Source: Kalmanozyma brasiliensis GHG001 (lineage: Eukaryota > Basidiomycota > Ustilaginomycetes > Ustilaginales). From it: DNA of 64,000 nt. Where the stretch lies: positions 1,481,878 through 1,545,877 of the forward strand of contig NW_015961948.1 in NCBI RefSeq assembly GCF_000497045.1. Reading direction: 5' to 3'. Positions within the stretch are counted from its first letter, which is position 1, and the number at the start of each line of letters is the position of its first letter. The notes under the pieces were generated by a model, which did not search any database, was not told where the DNA came from, and saw nothing but the letters and a program-made list of their open reading frames with translations. Of the stretch, positions 57,162 to 64,000 are shown piece after piece. Made by a program: the position numbers and the translations under genes.

Positions 57162-59960
57162 TCAATCGCGCTTTCCGAGCATGAAGGCGCCCTTGACGGG
57201 CAGGTTGCGCAGCTGGAGCGCTCCTAGGCCCGAGTTCCAGATCTTGGCACGGCTGGTGCCCTGGATGCCCACCAGCGCTCCTTGACCCGTGACGAGCTTC
57301 CACGTGAACGACCTGAACAGCGGTCCGCGGCCGGGCAGCACCGTGAACGGCACATCCTTGAGCACTGCACGCAGCAGCTTGCGCTTGCCCTCCGGGTCTG
57401 CTGGGTCCGTGAAGGTCTCGGCGGGCGAGAAGTCGTACGGGCGGACGCGGCCAAAGGCTTTCTCCGGCAGCGGATCGGGCAGCGGTGGCACAGGCTCCGG
57501 CTTCTTCGGATCGTCCTTCAAGGCCGATACAAGTTGAGCATCATCTGCTGAGTCGTGGAGGAAGGCGAGCCGCTTGAGACTGTCCAGTGCTCCATCGAGC
57601 ATGTTGAATCGGCTCACCGGTCTGCCCGCCACTTCGACGCTCTTGCGCATGTCAGGAGGCAGTCCATCGTACACCAGGATGTCCGGCCACATGTGCGTGA
57701 TCTGAACATCAATGCTGCTCAGCTCGCCGGGCATGTTCATCTCGCCCATCACCGTGCCACTGCACAGAAGCTTGTCGTGATCGAACGGATGAGGCGAGAT
57801 CTTGAGGTCGTTGATCGTAACGTTCTTGATGAGCTCGGTCACCTCGGCTCCGGGGAACGAGATGGGCAGGTCGACCAGGCGCAATGCAGAGTCCATCCAC
57901 TCGGGCAGATCCGAGCCCTCGCCGGGCAAGTCGGACGATTCCGATTGGTTGGACGACTTGGAGCTCTTGGGCTCGCGGAACGGAGACCCACCTCGTACAT
58001 AGACCGTGTTGTTCTCGCCGCGCAGGAACTTGCTCAGGAAGTTGCTCAGCGCAGCCTGTTGAGGCGTGTCGCCAAATGCTGAGCTGTGGACCGCATCCTG
58101 CTCCGAGGTGTACTCGGCCGCGACGCTGTCCGAATCAGCCTTGAATGCAGTCTGTCCTGCGTGGGAGGATCCGATAGCTCGCACGCCCTCTTCTTGCGGT
58201 GGTGGCACCACTCGGCCGAGGATGTCGACTTCCACCACCTTTTGGCCCGTGAGCTGGAATGGCTGAGTAGCGACAGCGGCCATCAGGACAGCAGCATCTG
58301 ATGCCTCCTCCTCGTCGTCCATCGCGTGAGACTTGCCGTCTTTGGGATGCTTGGGCGGCTTTCGTGCTGGAGCTGCATCAACGGGAAGGAAGATACCAAA
58401 TGGCAAACTGTAGCGCACGTTGCCTTGCAGCATCTTGCCCAACGGGTTCATCGCCTGTGCCTTGGCTCGCAGTCCAAGTGCGCGCATCACCATCGAAGAC
58501 ACGAAGTCATCCTTGCCGTCGTGCTTGTCATCGTCACCGTCATCCTGTCCAGCTTCGAAGAACTCATAACCATCTACCTTGAGAAGGTCGTCCGGGTTGG
58601 TGTCGTTGTCCAGCTTGGGCACCTTCTCACGGACAGGGCTTCGGATGTGCTGCTGAGCGATATCAATGCGGCGCGGCACATCAAAGAAGCCAGCCTTGCG
58701 GCCGTGGTGGATGCCATCAATCTCGGATTTGGCGAGACCGCGTACACGCAGGCTTTCGATCTTGACATCCAGGTGGGCAAAGCCTTTCTTGATGGCGTGC
58801 TGAGCGTAATCCATGATGTAAGGCGCCGGCACCACGGGCTTGAGCAGCACAGTGAGGTTGAGCGGGCTCATGTTGTGCTGTGCCGCTGGTGTGCTGTGGT
58901 TGCCAAGGATGGGCGGTCGGAGCGCCTCTTCGTCGTCCTTGCCCTTTTCGATCTTGCGGTTCAGGGGAGGCAGAGGCAAGACGAGAGGGTCCAGATGGAA
59001 TGCCAGCAAGTCTCGAGGGTCGAAACCAGCTGATGCCAAGCCGGCTGACGGTAGAGCTTGCTGGTCCCAGACAGCTCCGATCTCGGACAGGCGAACCTGA
59101 CCAACGTCGACTTGCACACCGGCCACTTTGCCCATGGTCCACTCGACGAGCTTGCGCTCTTTGTTTCTCCACCAGCCTTGCTTGCCGCGATGACCGAGCC
59201 AGAGGTCCAGAGCATGATCTGGATCAAGACCGAGACGGGCATCGACGCGAACGAGGATGCCCTCGTCCGAGATGTTGAGTAGCTGAACCCGATCTGGACC
59301 CTTGAGCAAGAGGGACTCGTCGAGAATGCGAGATTGCGCTTCCGGCGTTGGAGACTTGAGTGTGGCCAGGTAGAGGTGCGACACAGCGACGGCGATCAGC
59401 ACAAGCAGGATGAAGAGAAGCGCAACGATCGCGTAGAGTGTGCGCATGATGAAGGGATGTTCGTGTCTCCATGCTGAGAACGAAGCGGCCGAGGATGTGT
59501 GAATGGACCGTGAGTTCCTGCGAGAAGTAGACGACGCGGCAGCAGCGTTTCGTCGTTGCTTTCGTCGACGCACGAGTCTGGCGGCATACGCCTTGTCGCC
59601 TCCCCAGAGCTTGGAGACGTTGAGCCAGGCACGATCCAAAGGTCCGATATTGCTTTGGCCATTCCTTGCCGAGCCGCCCAGGAGCGAGCTTCGCTCGTGA
59701 TCGCCTGGACCAGGCGGAAGGCCGGTCTCGAGTTCTTCATCGTCTACATCGGCGTCCAGACCTTCAGCTTCGGCATCGCTATCGGGGTAGATGGGTTTCC
59801 TGCCATGACGAAGAGGTTGCTGCGAGGACGAAGATCGTCGCTCAAGAGAAGGAGCCGTAGCGGAGTCGTTCGAGGGCTTGAGGGTGTTGGACTCGGCCAC
59901 GGCTGGTGCACCTTGCGCATCGGACGAAACCGCCTTGGCTTTGCCCGTCTCTTCCGCCAT
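57162..59960 (-). CDS. Tag1/YLR173W-like type II vacuolar membrane protein (932 aa)
   Basis: A single-exon gene. The cytoplasmic N-terminus (about 170 residues) is acidic and Ser-rich. It contains ERSSLL (89-94), an acidic dileucine [DE]xxxLL motif used by AP-3 for vacuolar delivery. It then has an Arg-rich stretch and one transmembrane helix (about 172-197, LYAIVALLFILLVLIAVAVSHLYL). The large lumenal part is beta-rich with LEA2/DUF3712-like strands (VQLLNISDEGILVRVDARLGLD) and ends in a conserved-looking block (SRAKIWNSGLGALQLRNLPVKG). Order and topology agree with yeast Tag1 (YLR173W), a vacuolar protein implicated in ending autophagy. The homology is judged from features, not alignment. 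It lies 3 kb from the giant relative on the same strand. Confidence 0.8.
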   Translation of the reverse strand: MAEETGKAKAVSSDAQGAPAVAESNTLKPSNDSATAPSLERRSSSSQQPLRHGRKPIYPDSDAEAEGLDADVDDEELETGLPPGPGDHERSSLLGGSARNGQSNIGPLDRAWLNVSKLWGGDKAYAARLVRRRKQRRNAAAASSTSRRNSRSIHTSSAASFSAWRHEHPFIMRTLYAIVALLFILLVLIAVAVSHLYLATLKSPTPEAQSRILDESLLLKGPDRVQLLNISDEGILVRVDARLGLDPDHALDLWLGHRGKQGWWRNKERKLVEWTMGKVAGVQVDVGQVRLSEIGAVWDQQALPSAGLASAGFDPRDLLAFHLDPLVLPLPPLNRKIEKGKDDEEALRPPILGNHSTPAAQHNMSPLNLTVLLKPVVPAPYIMDYAQHAIKKGFAHLDVKIESLRVRGLAKSEIDGIHHGRKAGFFDVPRRIDIAQQHIRSPVREKVPKLDNDTNPDDLLKVDGYEFFEAGQDDGDDDKHDGKDDFVSSMVMRALGLRAKAQAMNPLGKMLQGNVRYSLPFGIFLPVDAAPARKPPKHPKDGKSHAMDDEEEASDAAVLMAAVATQPFQLTGQKVVEVDILGRVVPPPQEEGVRAIGSSHAGQTAFKADSDSVAAEYTSEQDAVHSSAFGDTPQQAALSNFLSKFLRGENNTVYVRGGSPFREPKSSKSSNQSESSDLPGEGSDLPEWMDSALRLVDLPISFPGAEVTELIKNVTINDLKISPHPFDHDKLLCSGTVMGEMNMPGELSSIDVQITHMWPDILVYDGLPPDMRKSVEVAGRPVSRFNMLDGALDSLKRLAFLHDSADDAQLVSALKDDPKKPEPVPPLPDPLPEKAFGRVRPYDFSPAETFTDPADPEGKRKLLRAVLKDVPFTVLPGRGPLFRSFTWKLVTGQGALVGIQGTSRAKIWNSGLGALQLRNLPVKGAFMLGKRD

Positions 59961-60660
59961 GGTGCTGCTGTGATGCTGATGAAAGCAGGCTGGCTGCGCG
60001 GATGTCGTAGCCGATTGACGGACGAAGTGTCAGATCAGCAGGATGATGGCAAGCACGGGCCGTCTTGGCGTGTTATGAGAGCTGAACTCCGCGTGTGTTG
60101 ATGCCGATGATGCTGCAGCGTCCTTGATGAAGTCGAATCTCGATGGTGGTTGGCAGCAATCCGTCAAAGTCACGAGCAACGGTGTGTGGAGTGATGGTGC
60201 GATTGAGCTCGGATGCAGGGTTCTCATTTCGATAACAAAAGTCAGGCACACGAGCAGCTGCTCGGCAGAGGAGAGCTGCGTGAGGCGCTGTTTCCTTGGC
60301 TTTTTGGCAGTCACCGGTCTCTGCAGCGCTCAGCTTCGATCCTTGCGGGGAACCTCAATATTCCATCACAGAGATTTGTGCGATCTGACATCCTTAGTTC
60401 GGGCGACCACGAGCCTCTCAAGGTCCGCCTCTGACTCTGACTTGGACTCGTGCTCTGGCTGGTGCTCTCCAGGGTCCATAGGGAAGCCAGGCGGTAGAAG
60501 CCCCCCACGCTGAAAGTCGCCGCTGAGAACCTTGGCCGCTCAAAACGCCGAGGTCAAGGTGAAATGTTTGCTCATAGAGCACCTGGAAGTCGGTTCGCCT
60601 GTCACGGACATATCAAACACACCGCAAAGACAATCTACACCTCGGACATCGCTACCCGGA
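59961..60660. other. Divergent intergenic region, 700 bp
   Basis: This contains promoters of the Tag1-like gene (minus) and the acyltransferase gene (plus). The acyltransferase frame stays open upstream to 60532, but only from a TTG, and those codons are not clearly protein-like. An upstream exon is possible. Nothing else was seen. Confidence 0.45.
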
Positions 60661-62775
60661 ATGCTTGCGGTGCCAGCACCCTCGGAAACGAGGTTCTTGC
60701 GGACCTTGTACGACGTCGACCGAATCAAGCCTTCGCCGTTCGGATGGCAGCGATGCAGCAAGACTCCTCGTCGCTATGTGCGTCGCATGGGCCTCGTCGA
60801 GTCGTTCTTCAACACCATGGCCACCTTGCACGAAGGCAGGACCGACATCTTCTACCGCATCCCTCTCAACTGTCCTGCTGATGCATACGAGCAGCTCGTA
60901 CGCCGGCTTCCGCTCGTGTGGGCGCTGCTGTGCCGTCGTCATCCCATGCTGGGTGCCCATGTTGAGACACGGACGCCAGATGGAAGCGCTTTGGATCCAG
61001 AAGAGGCTGCGTCAAAACGCAATGCAGGCGAGGCATCCCAAGACGGCTCTAGCTCGTTCGAGCCTCACTTTGTCTTTGACCTGCCAGAGACAACGTCGGA
61101 ACTGCTGGAACAAGCCTCGCGACGGGTCGTGATCGTCTCTGATGCATGGCAAGATCGATTGGCCTCAAGAAGCGACGACAACGCCTCTCGCGACGAAGCA
61201 GTAGTCGCCTGGCTCGACCAGTATGTTTGGAACGGCAAGCGTCGCTTTCTCGAACAACACGCTCCTTTCGGGCTGGCAAGGCTCATACTCCTCCCGCCGT
61301 GCTTGTCAGACAGCAGACAAGGTCAAGTCAGCTTCGACTTGATCCTCTGCGCTGCCCACTGCATCTCGGACGGCCTCAGCATCTCGAGTCTCGCCGGCGA
61401 GCTTGTGCAGGTCCTTGCCTCTTCTCAGCTACCCGAAGAACTTCCCGAGGTGGTGTCAGAAGCCGAGGTATCTGTGGTTGTACCCGGCGCGTACACAGCT
61501 CGCTATAGCTCGATCAGTGGCGACATGCAGCAGGCCCTGATTAGCGGCCTCTTTGACTCTGCTGCGCCAAGAGGCAAGATGATTGGCAATGACAGCCTGG
61601 ACGAGACCCACTTTGCATCTCTGCTTCCACCATCAATAGAAGCAACATATCCTGAGCTCTTACCGGCGGCTCCTGCGGTTTCGTCAGATCATCCATCGCG
61701 GCTGGCAAGGCTGCGATGGTTCTGGACGATCCGTCGGGTCATCTGTCAGATCCGAGCAGCCAATGCCGAAAAGGCAATCCTGTCTGACTTCAAAGCAAAC
61801 CGCACGGACAAGAACGTCAAGGAGCCCTGGTGGGGAGCCCAGACCAAGTGGTCGATCGTCCGCCTCTCTGCACAAGACACCTCCTCTCTGACCAAGCTGG
61901 CCAAGCGCAAGGGTGTCAGGGTGGGATCGCTGCTCTACGCCGTCGCCGCCTGCGCGCTGAACACGCTCGAAATTAAGCACGCTTCACCTCAGGGTCGGGT
62001 CGAGCAGCCTACGACCACTGTCATGGGCTTCCCCTTCTCCGTCCGTAGATTTCTAGACGCTCGTGCAGCCGTCGACGCTTTGCAGCCGGCGAACGCACAG
62101 GATCCGCTCTTGCCACCGTCGAGTCTCGGCGTCAAGCTCGGCTTCAATGGCGTCTCTCTCCCACCAGCATCGGTCTTCTCGCTTCCAGAAATGCCAGCGT
62201 CGGACGCGACGCAGCTGAGCGCTTTTCACGTCGCTCAGCTCTGGCAGGTGGCTCGACAGGTGCAGAAGCAGTTCAACGGCATCTTCCGAGAGCCGCGCTT
62301 CATGCATGCCGACGGCTTTCTGATGGGTCTCGAGCGAGAGACTCGGTTCCGGAAGAGCGGAGTCAAGGACGTCTTTCAAGTGTTCAAGGACGACGAAGCG
62401 GACAGAGAGGCGCAGGGAGTGGCAGGCGAAGATGAACGTCGACCGGGTCTCACCAAGAAGAACATGCAGGGGCCAGGATCGTCGCTGAACTTCAGCATGG
62501 TAGGTCTGCTAGATCCGGTGCTGCCCTCGAAGCTCGACCTGCCGTTCGGAGCATCGAAAGGGTCGGGTGCGTTGGAGGTGCGAGAGGGGCTTCTGTTCGG
62601 CGTGCGAACTCGCGCTGGCGAGGCTTTTGGCACGTCTTTCACTTTCCGAGGGCAACTCAATCTGGAGCTTGGACACGATACGGTGGTATGGGACACGGCC
62701 AAAGTGGAAGAGTATCTACGCCTGATGAAGTACATCATCGAGGCGATGGTGGCTTTCGAACAAGGTCGTCGTTGA
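60661..62775 (+). CDS. Condensation/alcohol-acetyltransferase-like acyltransferase (704 aa)
   Basis: Start placed at the first in-frame ATG (60661). The catalytic HxxxDG motif of CoA- or carrier-dependent acyltransferases is AHCISDGLS with His233 and Asp237. It is preceded by the expected strand (VSFDLILCAA). The N-terminal MGLVESFFNTMATLHEGRTDIFYRI block resembles the start of condensation/AATase domains. The second half has the expected C-terminal lobe (LTKLAKRKGVRVGSLLYAVAACALNTLE; TVMGFPFSVRRFLD; SLNFSMVGLLDPVLP). No DFGWG motif is obvious, and there is no carrier or adenylation domain, so it is stand-alone. The substrate (alcohol, sugar lipid or amine) cannot be read. No signal peptide was seen. 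Confidence 0.82.
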   Translation: MLAVPAPSETRFLRTLYDVDRIKPSPFGWQRCSKTPRRYVRRMGLVESFFNTMATLHEGRTDIFYRIPLNCPADAYEQLVRRLPLVWALLCRRHPMLGAHVETRTPDGSALDPEEAASKRNAGEASQDGSSSFEPHFVFDLPETTSELLEQASRRVVIVSDAWQDRLASRSDDNASRDEAVVAWLDQYVWNGKRRFLEQHAPFGLARLILLPPCLSDSRQGQVSFDLILCAAHCISDGLSISSLAGELVQVLASSQLPEELPEVVSEAEVSVVVPGAYTARYSSISGDMQQALISGLFDSAAPRGKMIGNDSLDETHFASLLPPSIEATYPELLPAAPAVSSDHPSRLARLRWFWTIRRVICQIRAANAEKAILSDFKANRTDKNVKEPWWGAQTKWSIVRLSAQDTSSLTKLAKRKGVRVGSLLYAVAACALNTLEIKHASPQGRVEQPTTTVMGFPFSVRRFLDARAAVDALQPANAQDPLLPPSSLGVKLGFNGVSLPPASVFSLPEMPASDATQLSAFHVAQLWQVARQVQKQFNGIFREPRFMHADGFLMGLERETRFRKSGVKDVFQVFKDDEADREAQGVAGEDERRPGLTKKNMQGPGSSLNFSMVGLLDPVLPSKLDLPFGASKGSGALEVREGLLFGVRTRAGEAFGTSFTFRGQLNLELGHDTVVWDTAKVEEYLRLMKYIIEAMVAFEQGRR

Positions 62776-63047
62776 TGGTGACTCGGTATGGAAGAATTTT
62801 TGAAATGGAAATGTCATACAGATAGATGTAACATCAAGGAAAATCTCCACGCTCGCTGATCGGTCTGTGCGTAGGCGGTGAGCAAAATGGAAGAGCGTGT
62901 GTGGAGCTGACGACGCGGCTTTTCAACGCAACCACCACCTCCATCTCAACACCTCTTCTTCCTCACATCGTCCACTCCACACACACTCACGGATCGAAGG
63001 CGCAACCCGATTCCAAGCAGCTCCCTTACCGCCAAGATCACCTCAGC

Positions 63048-63911
63048 ATGTCGCTCTTCGGCACGTTCTCCGGCTCGTCGCGCGGACCGACCCACACCTC
63101 TGCGCCCAAAGACCATGTTGTCGGCCACCAGTTCTCGCCGTACGACTCGAACGGAGGCAGCATCGCCGCCGTCTGCGGTACGGACTTTTGCGTCGTAGCA
63201 TCCGACACCCGTCAGAGCACGGGTTACAACATCCAAACGCGCTACAAGCCCAAGGTGTTTCGACTCAACGACAAGGCGACGCTGGCCACCAACGGGTTCG
63301 CTGCTGACGCCGAGGCGCTCGTCTCGCTCGTACGCCAACGACTCGAAATGTACCGTCACGCACACGGTCGGTCGATGCCGCTCCATTCGATCGCTCGCAT
63401 GATCTCAACTATCCTCTATGGCAAGCGCTTCTTCCCGTACTACGTGTACAACATTCTCGGTGGCTTGGACGAGGAGGGCAAGGGCGCAGTGTACTCCTTC
63501 GACCCCGTGGGGAGTTACGAGAGGGAGTTCTGCCGTGCCGCCGGAGCAGCCCAATCGCTCATCCAACCCTTCTTCGATAACCAGATCATGTTCAGGAACC
63601 AAACCAGCACACCGGAACGCACGGTGCCAACCCCAGGCCAGATGACCCTGCCAGAGGTGCTCAAGATCGTCATCGACTCGTTTACGAGCGCCACGGAGAG
63701 ACATATCGAGGTGGGCGATGGGTTGGAGGTGTTCGTCGTGCGTACGCCGAGTGCGGCCGCCGAGGGTGGCGAGAAGAAGGGCGCCGCTGCGGTGGATCTG
63801 AACACGATTCCGTCGGATGTGCCGTTCAGCGTGGCCGAGGCGGTCGGTGGCGAGGACGAGCAGGAGGAGGGCGCGGTTATGGTCATCAGGAGGGAGCTCA
63901 AGAAGGATTGA
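63048..63911 (+). CDS. PRE7: 20S proteasome subunit beta-6 (yeast Pre7, human PSMB1)
   Basis: A 287-aa protein; ATG 63048 chosen over a GTG extension. Family landmarks: FSPYDSNGGSIAAVCGTDFCVVASDTR, YNIQTRYKPKVFRLND, RFFPYYVYNILGGLDEEGKGAVYSFDPVGSYER and SFTSATERHIEVGDGLEVFVV. These match the non-catalytic beta-6 subunit of the proteasome core. The gene is longer than homologues (about 240 aa) because roughly 45 Ala/Gly/Glu-rich residues are inserted near the C-terminus, between the last two strands (after FVVRTP and before VMVIRRELKKD). The pyrimidine-rich leader is typical of a highly expressed gene. Confidence 0.96.
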   Translation: MSLFGTFSGSSRGPTHTSAPKDHVVGHQFSPYDSNGGSIAAVCGTDFCVVASDTRQSTGYNIQTRYKPKVFRLNDKATLATNGFAADAEALVSLVRQRLEMYRHAHGRSMPLHSIARMISTILYGKRFFPYYVYNILGGLDEEGKGAVYSFDPVGSYEREFCRAAGAAQSLIQPFFDNQIMFRNQTSTPERTVPTPGQMTLPEVLKIVIDSFTSATERHIEVGDGLEVFVVRTPSAAAEGGEKKGAAAVDLNTIPSDVPFSVAEAVGGEDEQEEGAVMVIRRELKKD

Positions 63912-64000
63912 GAGCGTCCGATGCTCAACCAGTCTCTGTAGTAATATCAATCGCCAGCTCATACAGACGCATTCACGACTTTCTCGCAGTGCGTAGTTGG

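Noticed and set aside
1..64000. Transposons, CRISPR arrays, prophage, toxin or viral genes
   Set aside because: No transposase, reverse transcriptase, integrase, long terminal repeat, regular spaced repeat or viral hallmark was seen in any translated frame.

Overview
The window looks like nuclear chromosomal DNA of a basidiomycete smut fungus (Ustilaginales: Ustilago, Sporisorium or a close relative). The evidence is a GC-rich sequence, densely packed and mostly intron-free long genes, and the few introns being short with GTAAGN/GTRNGT donors and CTGAC-like branch points. The proteins are also typical: Zn2Cys6 and bZIP factors, a CRH-type GH16, calcineurin A and DUF3712-type type II membrane proteins. 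The family-level organism assignment is inference; no ribosomal RNA or mating-type marker is present. No transposon, CRISPR, plasmid or viral element was seen.

Layout. 0-11 kb: a possible frameshifted 3' tail of an EF-1alpha gene; a 1029-aa protein with several ubiquitin-interacting-motif-like helices; a four-exon SUMO-motif nuclear-type protein; RFC5 (clamp-loader small subunit); the mitochondrial ADP/ATP carrier with a probable leader intron; and a two-exon SUZ-domain (SZRD1-like) gene. 11-25 kb: a Cid1-type nucleotidyltransferase with a duplicated charged module, an unusual bZIP-like protein behind an overlapping uORF, a Zn2Cys6 factor, an FRG1 homologue, an unknown protein, an intron-containing tRNA-Arg(UCG), and a protein with an Sld7-like C-terminus whose start codon sits in a 35-bp tandem duplication. 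25-46 kb: a 1266-aa coiled-coil protein, MET6, a GRAM-TBC-EF-hand Rab GAP, calcineurin A, a small proline-rich protein, an intron-containing tRNA-Pro(AGG), a membrane-anchored GH16 transglycosidase, and a Pro/Ser-rich protein with a C-terminal coiled coil behind a long leader. 46-64 kb: a 2584-aa type II membrane protein made of three ~750-residue DUF3712-like units, a 932-aa Tag1/YLR173W-like type II protein, a condensation-type (HxxxDG) acyltransferase, and proteasome subunit beta-6 with an acidic insertion.

Most genes are unlinked housekeeping or regulatory functions. Functional links are loose: RFC5 and the Sld7-like protein in replication; SZRD1-like, the Cid1-type enzyme and FRG1 in RNA metabolism; the GH16, the Rab GAP and the two DUF3712-type proteins in the secretory/vacuolar/wall system. 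The most unusual feature is the giant triplicated DUF3712 protein (46295-54049). It carries paired KR sites that could release its first module, and it lies next to a smaller relative that has an acidic dileucine vacuolar sorting motif.

Starts were chosen at the first credible ATG. Several longer open frames begin with GTG or TTG and were trimmed. Splice sites were read by eye and not confirmed by RNA data.
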